A DNA stretch of 64,000 bases from Glandiceps talaboti (Eukaryota > Hemichordata > Enteropneusta > Spengelidae): assembly GCF_964340395.1 (NCBI RefSeq), contig NC_135549.1, positions 34,329,832-34,393,831 of the forward strand. The letters run 5' to 3'. Under the pieces are notes generated by a model. It had not been told where the DNA came from. It made no database searches and saw only the letters and a list, made by a program, of their open reading frames with translations. This document shows positions 11,134-22,560 of this stretch, piece by piece. Numbering within the stretch: position 1 is the stretch's first letter; every line of letters begins with the position of its first letter. The position numbers and the translations under genes were made by a program.

Positions 11134-11939
11134 AGAAAGCTCATATTTATTTGATCATATGGATGTAGGCATTTGAATGGAGTCACTAGGTATTATACCA
11201 TGCATGAGCAAGGTTCAACAAAAATACAGAATATGTCTATGTGGCAACAATGCATATCTACATCTTTGGTTCTGCTGTGTTCAAAATATGAATCAAAATG
11301 CTCAAAATTGCCATTACTTTCACCAGATTTAAAAAAAAATATTACTGGCAATGGTATAATTATATTGATTCCCCAATGTTTTTCTTCATTCAACAGAAAA
11401 CTTGTGACCTTTGAGTTGTCACTAAGGTCCTTAGGTCACTCACATTTTTCTTGGCTGCACAAAAAAAAAATTGGGGGGAATACATCCAATTATTGTGGAG
11501 AAATATAAGCCTAGCTTATGGTATTATAATGAGCTCATTATTATTTGTGATGCCATGCACCTTTGCTGTCACGTTACTGAGTGGCAGTTTTTGAATGAAA
11601 TTGGAATGTGAAGTGTTAGTTCTTTCTAGCTGGTCAATAAACTGTTATTACGATGACTTGAATGACAAGAAGTTGACGTAGAAGGGGATCAAAATTACGA
11701 TCTGCTACACCAACCAAAACCTGACGACTGAAGTTGAGACTGAGTTGAGTCGGATGGAAAGACTAGCCAGAAATGACTTTGAACTTTAATAGTGAGGACA
11801 CTGTTTCTTGCCTTGTATGTAATGGCTTCACTAGTTTTTGAGCACTGAAAGAAATGCAGGGGCAGGATCTTTGTAAATGTTGATTGCAAAATTATCTACA
11901 GAAAACCCAACCTGTATATCTCGGCCAAATAATCCAATG
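11134..11939. other. Non-coding stretch before a minus-strand LINE
   Basis: No gene was recognised. Open frames at 11173-11508 (plus) and 11695-11889 (minus) have no familiar motifs. The part next to 11940 may be diverged 3' sequence of the adjacent LINE, but the expected RT motifs (GVPQGS, YADD) are absent, so the LINE is probably truncated or deleted here. Confidence 0.35.
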
Positions 11940-12840
11940 TTTTCCCCAAAAGTTCAATAGGATTCTGATAGTATGCCTTGTACTGATGTTGACTGTTGTC
12001 TGTCTTTGAGGTATGAAGAGAACCACTCTAGTGGAATGCATGTAATACCAAGCTTGGATAATCTTGAAATTAGTACACCATGATCTATGGTATCAAAGGC
12101 AGCCGACAAATCTAAGAGGACCAGTAGTACGCATTTTCCTGAGTCTAGAGCCATGCAAATGTCATTGTTGACTTTGATGAGTGCTGTCTCAATGCTATGA
12201 AATTTCCTATAAGCTGATTGAAAAGGTTTCAGTAATCCGTTGGACGATATATATGTATTGAGTTAAGCAGCTACCACTTTCTCAAGTACGTTTGATAGGA
12301 AAGGCAGGTTTGAAATGGGTCTATAGTTCTTGTACATGTCAGAATCAAGCGACGACTTCTTGAGAATGGGTGTGATAATTGCCATTTTCATTGATTCTGG
12401 AACTATTCCATGTGTGAGGGACAAGTTGACTATTATGCATATAATCACCGACAGTTTTTCCTTACATTGTTTCAGCAACGATGTTTGAATTTATTTTATT
12501 ATTTATTTATTTATCAAAGTTGATGAGATATCAATAGTATCGAGGTTGGCACGTATTGTTGTTATTTTGTTGATGAAATAGTGTCTGAAATGCTCACTGA
12601 GTTCCTTGACAGATGTATGATTAGAGAGAGACTTCTGTTGCTGCTTGCTGGTGAAATACTGATCTCTGGTTATCATTGATGTCAGTGATTAAATTTGAGT
12701 AATATTCCTTCTTCGCTTTCTTGATTGCATGGCGAACATTTCTCCATTCTTCTCGGAAAATCTGGCGATGTAGTTGTAGTTTAGTGGTTCACCATAGACG
12801 TTCAACTGTTCTCCTCCTTCCTCTTCTTAGCCATATCATG
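11940..12840 (-). pseudogene. LINE reverse transcriptase, minus strand, truncated
   Basis: From right to left the minus strand encodes the linker upstream of the RT (RTVERLW, AIKKAKKEYYSNLI, SVKELSEHFRHYF), then NLSLTHGIVPESMKMAIITP and YKNYRPISNLPFLSNVLEKV, then VLLVLLDLSAAFDTIDHGVL and WFSSYLKDRQQSTSV. These are successive motifs of a CR1/L2-type reverse transcriptase: the NYRPIS finger, the D-x-SAAFDT catalytic Asp and the WF-SYL thumb approach. A gap or frameshift separates the blocks near 12160-12260. GVPQGS and YADD are not found to the left, so the element is 3' truncated. Confidence 0.8.
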
Positions 12841-12999
12841 AACTTCGGGTTACACCATTTAATGTCTGAATGTATAATGACAGTCTACCATTTCAGAGGA
12901 ACAAATCTGAATGATATCAATGGGTGGCTCAAGCACAGAGAGCAATGTCAATTGTCAATTAATCGATCACGATCATTTTCCAGTGTTTTCTAGGGGTAG

Positions 13000-14330
13000 T
13001 GCAAACACTGTGACTAACTGATGATGTACTACAGGGTGACTGACTAACTGATAATGCTGTACTACATGACAACTGACAAACGGATGATGCTGTACTACAG
13101 GGTGACTGCATGACTCACTGATGGTGCTGTACTACAGGGTGACTGACTAATTCTTGGTGCTGTACTACAGAGTGACTAACTGATGATGTACTACAGAGTG
13201 ACTAACTGATGGTGCTGTACTACAGGGTGATTGACTAACTGATGACGTTCTACAGGGTGACTATCTTATGACATAGTACATGGTGACTAACTGATGATGT
13301 ACTACAGGGTGCCTAACTGTACAGATGATGTACTACAGAGTGATTGACTAACTGATGACGTTCTACAGGGTGACTATCTTATGACATAGTACATGGTGAC
13401 TAACTGATGATGTACTACAGGGTGCCTAACTGTACAGATGATGTACTACAGAGTGATTGACTAACTGATGACGTTCTACAGGGTGACTATCTTATGACAT
13501 AGTACATGGTGACTAACTGATGATGTACTACAAGGTGCCTAACTGTACAGATGATGTACTACAGAGTGATTGACTAACTGATGACGTTCTACAGGGTGAC
13601 TATCTTATGACATAGTACATGGTGACTAACTGATGATGTACTACAGAGTGACTGACTGATGACGTACTATACAGGGTGACTATCTTATGACGTACTACAG
13701 CGTGACTAACTGACTAACTGATGATGTACTACAGGGTGACTGACTAACTGATGATGTACTACAGTGTGACTGACTAACTGATGATGTACTACAGCGTGAC
13801 TGACTAACTGATGATGTACTACAGCGTGACTGACTAACTGATGATGTACTACAGCGTGACTGACTAACTGATGATGTACTACAGCGTGACTGACTAACTG
13901 ATGATGTACTACAGCGTGACTGACTAACTGATGATGTAGTATAGGGTGACTGACTAACGAACTGATGATGTACTACAGAGTGACTGACTAACTTATGACG
14001 TACTACAGGGTGACTAACTGATGATGTACTACAGTGTGACTGACTAACTGATGATGTACTACAGCGTGACTGACTAACTGATGATGTACTACAGTGTGAC
14101 TGACTAACTGATGATGTACCGGGGGTACTACAGGGTGACTGACTATCTTATGACATACTACAGCATGACTGACTGACTAACTGATGATGAACTACAGGGT
14201 GCCTAACTAACTGATGATGTACTACAGGGTGACTAACGAACTGATGATGTACTGCAGGGTGACTGACTATCTTATGACATACTACAGCATGACTGACTGA
14301 CTAACTGATGATGTACTACAGAGTGACTGA
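13000..14330. repeat. Degenerate 30-bp minisatellite array
   Basis: About 1.3 kb of units related to GTGACTGACTAACTGATGAT followed by GTACTACAGC. The centre (about 13720-13930) is nearly perfect 30-bp periodicity. The left part (13200-13650) has longer composite units of about 118 bp containing GACTATCTTATGACATAGTA, repeated about four times. So both a simple and a higher-order period are present. No coding potential is seen. Confidence 0.92.
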
Positions 14331-15402
14331 CTTTGCAATATACATGATCATTTGAGTGTTGCTATGGGCATCCATGGTCTTATTGCTAGACATATTTGCA
14401 TACATTTTTTTAATGTTTATTCACTTGTCTATGAATCCCTGATGCAATATACATAATCAATCAGCTGTTGCTATGGTCATGGTCTTGTTGCTGGGCACAT
14501 ATACATACATTTTTTGAATGTGTATTCACTAGTCTATTAATCCCTGTTCTTTTCTTTGCAATATATGTGATAATTTGGCAGTTGCTATGGGCATGGTGTT
14601 GTTTCTAGGCATATTTGCATACACTTGAATGTTTGTTCCCTTGTCTAAGAATCCCTGTTATCTTTGTGAAATACACCACCGTTTGGTAGTTGCTATGGGC
14701 GCGGTCAAGGTTGCTAGGGATATTTGCATACATTTTTAAAACGTTTACTCGTCTACCAGAGAATGTTGTTATTAAACCAAAAATATACTGCCATTTGGTC
14801 ATTGCTAAGGGCGTGGTATTGGTTGCTAGGGCCATTTTGATTCTTCTAGAAACATCTCACCAAGTTTCAGTCTCATTGACCAAGTACTTTTTGAGATAAG
14901 TTTTTGACCAAAATTCACATTTTTACACCTAATTAGCAGGTCACTGAAAAAATCAGAATATGCTTAATATTTCTTCATCTATACACCTCCAGATGCGCCC
15001 CCAATTAAATTTCAGCCCAATCTGCTAAATAGCTTTGGAATTCAAGATTTTTGACCAAAAAGACATATTTTTAGTCCTAATTTGCATATCACTGATGGGA
15101 TCATCATGTTGTGAACAATTCTTTATCTTAACACCCGTAAGAATGTTCCCACCAAATTTCAGACCGATCTGCTCAGTAGTTTTTTGACCCAATATCCCAA
15201 TTTTTCACCCAAATTACACACGGTAGTAAGATCTTTTTGATTTGAGCATTTCCCAACTAGACACCCAAGGTAATGGACCAACCAAATATCATGGGCAATC
15301 GGTTCAGCAGTTTTTGACTTCAAGTTGCTTACACACACACACAGACAAACAATTTGCCATGCCTATAGCACTACTGAACCTTATCAGTTCAGTTGTGCTA
15401 AA
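14331..15402 (+). mobile_element. HINE-A repeat, with tandem modules and 3' hairpin
   Basis: This copy holds several 114-bp modules (TTGCTATGGGC..TTGCTAGG..TTTGCATACATTTTTT). A unique 3' region follows (CAAATTTCAGACCGATCTGC, ACACCCAAGGTAATG), then a CACACACAGACA microsatellite, and finally the terminal stem 15367-15379/15387-15399. The arms AGCACTACTGAAC and GTTCAGTTGTGCT pair at 12 of 13 positions over a short loop. Sequence resembling the rest of the family ends at CTAAA just after the stem. Internal tandem modules, a microsatellite, a terminal hairpin and a CTAA end recall non-autonomous Helitron/Helentron (HINE) elements. No Rep/helicase is present. The Helitron link is an inference. Confidence 0.65.
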
Positions 15403-15664
15403 TATGGGGTAAAAGCACTTACTGGCAGCCATTTTGAATATATAATAATGGAATGTACCAAAATTGCACTAAGTCTTGCACTTGTTTTGTATTCCATATT
15501 TAATGACCTTTCCATATATACAGATATATGAGGGTTAAATAACCAAAATTTTCCAAAAGATGTTTGAATGATGACCATGGTGCATAGTCCTACATGTACA
15601 CAAAAGTCCACAGACCCCCGAATTTGATATTTTCGGCAACAGCACAAAATTTATATGAAGTCAT

Positions 15665-16864
15665 GTGATGACTCTCTATATATAACTCTCTTATAATTTC
15701 TCCCAAATAATTGACACACCTATGAGAGTTATAAACAATTCAAGTTCTATCATTGATCACTTTCTTACCAATATCACAAACTATTTCATTGAATGCAGAT
15801 TAATTCAGACTGATATAAGTGATCACTATCAAATTTTTGGCATGATTAAACAATTTGATCATGTCTTCAAATCTGAAATGAATTCTTATAAGTATGACTT
15901 TAGGAGTTATAACCAGGATGCTTTTGTATGTGACTTAAATAATGTATCTTGGCAACCAGTGTTTGATTGTACGACTCCTATCGAGGAATACACAATATTT
16001 TACAATACTTTTTATGGTGTCATACAAAGACATGTACAAATTAAATTAATTAATAAAGAACAAATCCAAATCTATCCGAAGGCTCTCTTCAGGTCTTATA
16101 AAGTCAGTTCAGGACAAAGCACAAAATATTTACGAAATTTAAATTAAAGTAATCCACACAATGCCGAAATTGAACATAAATATACTACCTATAGAAACAT
16201 TCTTACTAAACTCCTTAAGTCAGCCAAAAAGAAATATTTTGCAGATTCATTGCTAAACGCCCAAGGAAAGGAAATACAGACAAGATGTGGTCAGTGATCA
16301 ATGAAATTCTGATCAAAAGCAAGAAAAAGTCATCCCCCACTAATTTGAACTCCAAGTAGTAGTGACATTGCAGAAGAATTTAATGATTATTTCACAAATG
16401 TAGGCCCAAACCTTGCTGCCAAAATCAAAACAGACATTGATTTTCATCAGTTTCTGAGGGGGAACTATCTACTTTCGTTTTTCTTTCGTCCAGTCAGTAA
16501 ATTCGACACTATCAGTGAAATTGAATGACTTGACCCTAAGAAATCAGTTGGGCAAGACAAGATTCACCCGAAAGTTGTTAAACATGCTGCAAACATTATT
16601 GGTCTTCCACTCGCACATATCATTAACTGTTCATCAAGCCAAGGTATTTTCCCCAATCAACTGAAAATAGCAAAAGTGATACCTGTCTATAAAAAGGATC
16701 TGTTTCTGATGTCTGCAACTATAGACCCATATTGATTCTTCCTATACTTAGTAAAATGTTCAAATCAATTGTGAACAAACAACTAACTGAATACCTAGAG
16801 AAACATGATATTCTTTTAAAATCTCAGTATGGATTTTAAAAAAAACAAGTCATTGAGAATGACA
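15665..16864 (+). pseudogene. LINE 5' part: endonuclease end and RT start
   Basis: A frame at 15722-16147 contains SSSIIDHFLTNITNYFIEC and DISDHYQIFGMI, the C-terminal end of an apurinic-type endonuclease (S-D-H motif). After stops come LLKSAKKKYFADSLL, FNDYFTNVGPNLA, LDPKKSVGQDKIHPKVV and QGIFPNQLKIAKVIPVYKK, the finger region preceding the RT catalytic core of CR1/L2-like LINEs. Coding stops near 16855, inside the segment normally followed by LALVDLV, because HINE-B is inserted there; the reading continues at 18181. Multiple stops make it inactive. Confidence 0.85.
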
Positions 16865-18180
16865 TAGTCCCTGCTATGATTGGGTTTTAAGGAACTGGCA
16901 GTTTATGTTGTCATTTTCTTGATATCACTACTCTGATCATGCAACAACACTTGTGAACCTAAATCAAACAGACTTAGATATGTCTGCTCGTTGAACATGG
17001 AAAATGCCTACTCATGTTGTGTCTCCTCATTGGACATGAGACATGTCTACTCCTCAAGATGACGTGATGGAATAAACCATTCAACAATAAAGAATGGGTC
17101 GGGTATGGGGGGGGGGGGACGACCTGTTCATTGACAAGCATGTTTGAGTTATGGCTTTGGACATGAAAACTGCGCCAACAAAATGGCTGCCAGGTAGCCA
17201 TATTGGATCGTATCACGATGAAAATGGATATGCACATGTATGTTATAGAACACTGTCCTAATATAAACTTTGAATGAGATCTGTTCAAGCATGTCTGAGT
17301 TATGGCTTTGGACATGAAAACTGCGCCAACAAAATGGCTGCCCGGCAGCCATATTGGATCGTATCACAATGAAAATGGATATGCACATGTATGTTATAGA
17401 ACACTGTCCTAATATCAACTTTGAATGAGATCTGTTCAAACATGTCTGAGTTATGGCTTTGGACATGGAAAATTCGCAAACAAAATGGCTGCTAGGCGGC
17501 CATATAGGATCGTATCTTGACAACAATGAATATGCACATGTATGTCATAGAACACTGTCCTAACACCAACTTTGAATGAGATCTGTTCAAGCATGTCTGA
17601 GTTATGGCTTTGGACATAGAAAATTCGCAATCAAAATGGCTGCCTGGCATCCATATTGGATCGTATCATGATGAAAATGGATATGCACATGTATGTCATA
17701 GAACACTGTCCTAATACTAACTTTGAATGAGATCTGTTCAAACATGTCTGAGTTATGGCTTTGGACATGGAAAATTCGCAAACAAAATTGCTGCCAGGCA
17801 GCCATATTGGATCGTATCATGATGAAAATGGATATGCACATGTATGTTATAGAACACTGTCCTAATACCAACTTTGAATGAGATCTGTTCAAACATGTCT
17901 GAGTAATGGCTTCAGACAGGGAAAATTTGCAAACAAAATGGCTGCTAGGTGGCCATATTGGATCGTATCATGAAACAAATTGACGTGCATATGTATGCCA
18001 TTGTATGTTGCCCCTGCCCCTGTACCAAGTTTGAAAGAAATCGGTCCAGGCATCTCCAAGAAACGGCTGCGGACGGACGGACGGATGGACGCACAGACAC
18101 ACGGACGCACGGACGCACGCATGGACAGACGTAACCCAATCCATAAGTCCCCGTCCCGGATTTCGTCCGGCGGGGACTAA
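16865..18180 (+). mobile_element. HINE-B repeat inserted in a LINE
   Basis: The insertion begins with TAGTCCCTGC, an imperfect inverted match to its own end (GCGGGGACTA). It carries six tandem 150-152-bp units (from about 17147; signature GAGTTATGGCTTTGGACATG, AAAATGGCTGCC, AGCCATATTGGATCGTATCA). A GACGGACGG/GCACGGACGC microsatellite at 18068-18125 follows, then a terminal stem 18147-18160/18166-18177 (GTCCCCG..CCGGA with TCCGGCGGGGAC), ending CTAA. LINE coding resumes on both sides. Tandem units, microsatellite, end hairpin and CTRR-like end match the layout of HINE/DINE-1-like non-autonomous Helentrons. No protein is encoded. Confidence 0.7.
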
Positions 18181-19800
18181 AAACAGTACAAAACTTGCTC
18201 TTGTGGATCTAGTCTCTAACATCGCAGAAAAAATTGACAATGGACTGACCACTTTCGGTATTTAGATATCAGGAAAGCATTTGACATATTAAATCACAAC
18301 ATTCTTCTAGACAAACTGCATCACTACGGAATTAGAGACTTACCACTTTAGTGGTTCAAGAGTTATCTTTCAAGTCGTCAGCAAACAGTCTCAATTGATA
18401 ACGTTTCCTCCTCGTACAAGTTTACTAAATGTGGAGTCCCACAAGGTTCGATTTCAAGGCCCATTCTATTTCTTTTGTACATATGAAATGACATTGTACA
18501 CTCGACTAGCACTTTTAGATTTTAGATTTTTTGCTGATGACACAAACTTGTTTAAATTTCTCAATGACTGTACAGTTAACCTTGACTCTATTGATATTGA
18601 CTTTCAGAGGGTATGTAAATGGTGCAATGCAAATAAGTTAACTATAAACTCAGAGGGTATGTAAATGGTGCAATGCAAATAAGTTAACTATAAACTCAGA
18701 GGGTATGTAAATGGTGCAATGCAAATAAGTTAACTATAAACTCAGAGGGTATGTAAATGGTGCAATGCAAATAAGTTAACTATAAACTCCCATAAAACAA
18801 ATTACATGCTAATTAAGTCATCCAGGAAAGTTGTGCATATTATGGGTAAGCCGAGTGTAGACGGGTCCCCGATAGAAGGCGTTCTATCAAATAACTATTT
18901 AGGAGTCTCCATAGACCAACACATGAATTTGGAAAACTGATATTGAAAAATTATACAAATCAATCGCTCAATTAGTGGGCATTATTTCCCAAATTCCCCA
19001 TTTTGTTCCAAGGTCAATTCTCGTCGTCCTTAAAAATTCTATGATACTAACACATATTTGCTATTGCATTGAGATTTGGGGAATATGTATTCAACTTTTC
19101 TATTACCCATTCTCAAAATACAAAATAAGAGAGTGCGTCTCATTACGTTTTCAGGTCTCTGTTGCAACACCGCTCCTCTTATCCAGCAACTCAACATTTT
19201 AGATGTCTACAAGCAATGTGAATTAAACATGTTTACTTATTTATGACTTAAAGAATAATTACTTAGTACATGATATCAATCACTACCTTGACGAACTGCC
19301 CGACAACTACCCAACACGACTTGCCACAAATGACAATTTCTATTCCAAAAGTAAACCTCTCCATAAACCAACATAGCCTCAAATACGCCGCAACAAAACA
19401 TTGGAACTCTCTGCCTGACTCTTTGAAAAAAAATAGTAATAGAACTGACTTTAAACTGCATTTAAAACAACACCTTTTTTTCAAATTGATTTGTGTACTG
19501 TTTCTGTTCTTACATTTTTGTACTTCATTCTCTTTTTGTCAAATGAATTTGTAGTAATTTCCAAGCTGTCAGTCTGACGCAACGCACCGCATAATCACAA
19601 TTATGAGTTCTTCTTTGGGGCCACGAGCTCAACTAGTTCCTAAGAACTATTTTTGTGGCCTAAGCCAGAAATTTGTTTGTGATCCTCTACATTATTCTAT
19701 TTTATGGCACATTTGACTTGTTAATTTTGATATATTTGTACATTTGTAGATAAGATTAGAGTTTTTTGTAAACCTTTAATTTCTGGCAATAAATCTAAAT
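18181..19800 (+). pseudogene. LINE 3' part: RT core to tail
   Basis: Reading resumes with STKLALVDLVSNIAEKI. Mixed frames then give a decayed KAFD block, YLSSRQQTVS-like, CGVPQGS-like (about 18431) and a DD-containing FFADDTNLF segment (about 18528). These are RT motifs in order, followed by the connection region WCNANKLTI. A 46-bp tandem repeat disturbs it at 18605-18790. Farther on come GVSIDQHMN-like and ATKHWNSLPDSLKK (about 19397-19430), the standard C-terminal end of CR1/L2-type LINEs. A GGCAATAAATCTAAATC tail ends near 19800. Together with 15665-16864 it forms one 5'-truncated, inactive element. Confidence 0.85.
18605..18790 (+). repeat. 46-bp tandem repeat inside a LINE ORF
   Basis: Four copies of CAGAGGGTATGTAAATGGTG plus CAATGCAAATAAGTTAACTATAAACT stand in the RT connection domain. 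They are almost identical. One copy would encode the normal VCKWCNANKLTINS block, and 46 is not a multiple of three, so the expansion breaks the frame. It must postdate, or coincide with, loss of function of this copy. Confidence 0.9.
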
Positions 19801-19949
19801 CCAGAACCCAAGCTTCATGAAAATCCTGTTATTTAAAATTGCTTATTGTGCTTCTGCAAATATAATTACATTATTCTCCCTTCAGATGGCAAGTACTTCT
19901 GACCTTTGTCACTCCAATCTCTTCAGAATATAGTGACAAGACCCCTTAT

Positions 19950-21628
19950 GCAGGGCATGCCTTTTGAGGCGAGCGATCGCTCCGCTCGCCTACCGCTCGC
20001 GCAAATTAAAATCCACGAGAGCGATTTTCCACTCGCGTGGGCCCCAACCAACCTGTACAACAGCCTGATGTTATTTTATATCATTTTGCAATATGTGGTT
20101 ACCATAAAAATCAACGTTTATTTGGTAAAATTACGTGGTGGGAGCGTGGAACACTTCCGTGTTCATAATCGTCGATCTCCAGCTGAAGTCAGCGCTGTCA
20201 TTCATGACCTATATATGTATCTGAAATTTGCATTGTACTACCCTTATATGGGAAAAATAGTGACGTATTCGAAGCGGGACATGCATGATGTCATGGCATA
20301 TCATGAATATTGATCAGCTCAGTATGCAGGGAGATTTGAACTTTCGCATCATTGAAAATTGCGCAATTACGATTGATACGATGACTGTTTGGAGTTCTCT
20401 TTTTCAGCAATCCATCGATGAGTTTAGTTTTAAATTCCGATCAGCCTAGTTTTGTTAGAACGTGGTTTTGGAGACCATCCTACGTGAATGTCTCCTCCGG
20501 AACATGGACAACAACTGCGATTTATAGTCGCTACACAAAGTACATGCCCAGAGTTCCGACAATAGCTTGGCGATGTTTTGGAGGGCATTGAAAGAATGAC
20601 AATAAAATATTATAAGATCGACTATTTTACAAAATTAAAATTAAAATAATCTGTCGATATTTTTCCCATCTTATCTTATTATTCTCGTGCAGTTTTTCAG
20701 AGAAATTCCCGGGTTTTTATTTCATAATCTCCAACACGCAGTTTCGTTGTTTTTGTCCGATGATCTATTCAACTGCCGACCACGTCTGTTTTATCTCCAT
20801 GACTTTATCGACTGCTGTAACATATAAAATATTTGCTCGAATTTTCGCCTTGTCGTGATTTCTAAAACAAAGTAGGTCTGCTGCTCAGATGTGAACGGAT
20901 CTCGCTACTTTAGTCGGCGACACCGGTCGTCCGTGTGCAGGTACTAGGTGGGGTTACGTGTGTTATTGGCTCGGATCGCGGATCGAGTGAATGGTTACAA
21001 ATTAGTCAAATTAGCAAGCAATTTAACGTCAACGTCAAAGCTCAACATCAGGAGGCATTTGTCATCTGGGGTACGTTAGTTTTTGTCAATTCATTATAGT
21101 TTTGAACAATCTCAAGTTTGAATTAGCTGCATTTTAAGCGAAATAGAAGTGGTGGTTTCTTCAATGCCCTCCAAAACATGTACTTTGTAGCGACTATAAA
21201 TTGTTCCGGAGGAGATATTCAGGTAGGATGTTTTTATAAAAACGTTCTAAGAAAACAAGACCAGTTAGAATTTGAAATTAAAAACCTAGTTTTCTATTGT
21301 ACTACTTGTAGTCACAACAAAAAAACTGAATATTTTATCAAGATTTTGATGTGCACAGACTTAATAATAATTGTTGTACAAATAACCAAACGAACTGTTA
21401 GTTATAAATATATTTTTGCATACTTTTTTTAAATGTTTTCTTTTTTAAATTTTATTTATTCGGAGCCAACTGGCCAAAAATACAAATAGAAATGAAAATG
21501 ATTTTTTTTTTCTTCACTCGCCTGACTATTTTCAGGAGAGGTATTAAATCACTCGCCTACCACTCGCCTGGATGGTTTCAGGAGAGTGATTTTTAGCTCT
21601 CCTGCCATTTTCAAAAGACATGCCCTGC
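19950..21628. mobile_element. 1.68-kb non-autonomous DNA transposon with nested inverted repeats
   Basis: The ends are inverted: GCAGGGCATGCCTTTTGA at 19950 and TCAAAAGACATGCCCTGC ending at 21628. They are flanked by TTAT on both sides (19946-19949, 21629-21632), a probable 4-bp target duplication. Inside, a second inverted repeat pairs about 20450-20595 with about 21158-21310 (shared TTTGGAGGGCATTGAA, GTACATG, CTATAAAT, GGAGGAGA blocks). Both ends are rich in CTCGCC/GGCGAG motifs. No transposase is encoded; the 20-kb open frame 19906-20313 spans the terminus and is not convincing. A near-identical left end recurs at 63845. Superfamily unknown. Confidence 0.8.
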
Positions 21629-21726
21629 TTATGTTACTCATATTTTTCTCAGTTGAATAAAGAAAAGTATTTGGGATGATATTTAAATAACAAACCAAAG
21701 ACTTGTCTTTATGAACTTGTACTTAC

Positions 21727-21936
21727 CACTAATTGTAAAAGCATTCCTTTCTGTATTCCACTTTGCACGACATTGCCAAAATTCTGCAATACTTTTAATT
21801 GTCTCAAATCCACGTTCAGAATTTAGGAAGTTGGTGTCTCTTGTAGCAGCAAGGTATTGTTGAATAGCAAAACCAACATCCCCAGTAATGTGTTGTTCAT
21901 AATCACGTGTGTCTGGGGCTGGATCAACTTCTAAAC
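21727..21936 (-). CDS. PGGHG: PGGHG exon D
   Basis: The exon is 210 nt, with acceptor TTTCCTCCAG|GT at 21937-21938 and donor AGTG|GTAAGT at 21725-21726. It enters with two codon bases and leaves after one, matching exon C and exon E. The product begins (G)LEVDPAPDTRDYEQH, then ITGDVGFAIQQYLAATRDT, and ends IAEFWQCRAKWN...FTISG. In family members this segment of the (alpha/alpha)6 barrel lies between the FWD exon and the PDEYH exon, with the same H-x-x-G-x-V-x-F-A and A-E-F-W landmarks. No stops or frameshifts. Introns on both sides are filled with repeats. Confidence 0.93.
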
Positions 21937-22249
21937 CTGGAGGAAATAAATGCTGAACAGTCAACCTCCTTAAATGGGAACGCCATTCCTGGAAATAAAG
22001 GTATTTTTATAAAGTTTGAGTTTTAGAGTCATTTTATGATTTTACATCACTTACATTATGCGCGCTTGTCGAGCAATACGAAGTGAAAATTATTGGTCAT
22101 CTATTATTTAGTTGCAGTCCTGTGTTCTCTCATGGGGTCTAACTTCATAAATATGGAATGCCTTGTGTTGCCTAGTATAATACATAATTTCAACACATGA
22201 CTTGGTTCGCTACTTATTCCATTCTCACGAATTTGCAATGTGTTAACTT

Positions 22250-22560
22250 CTATGAATCCATGATATATCTTTGCGATAAACATCATCATATGCTTGTTGC
22301 TATGCACATGGTCTTGATGTTAGGTATATTTGCATACATTTTTTGAATGTTAACTCATTTGCCTACCAGATGACATTATATATTCAATCTGGCATATGGT
22401 TGCTGCTAAGGGTGTGGTCATGGTTTATAGGGTCAATTGTGTCCACATTTTTTAGAACAAAATCTGCAAAATAGCACTTCTAGAAACATCTCACCAAATT
22501 TCAAACAAATCTACCCAGCAGTTTCGTACTTATTAGTGTTCAGCCCAGGTTCAAATCTTT
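22250..22560 (+). repeat. HINE-A repeat, internal fragment
   Basis: Contains two degenerate 114-bp modules (TATATTTGCATACATTTTTT, TTGCTGCTAAGGGTGTGGTC) and the following CACTTCTAGAAACATCTCAC block, then stops at the CCAGCAGTTTCGTA point. The microsatellite and terminal hairpin are missing. Confidence 0.65.

Noticed and set aside
10810-11154. 108-codon frames with 12-residue periodicity on both strands
   Set aside because: They are created by the 36-bp satellite; frames in both directions are open only because the unit is a multiple of three.
17889-18252. Several overlapping frames rich in Arg, Thr and Val around 18.0-18.2 kb
   Set aside because: They come from the GACGGACGG microsatellite and end hairpin of HINE-B.
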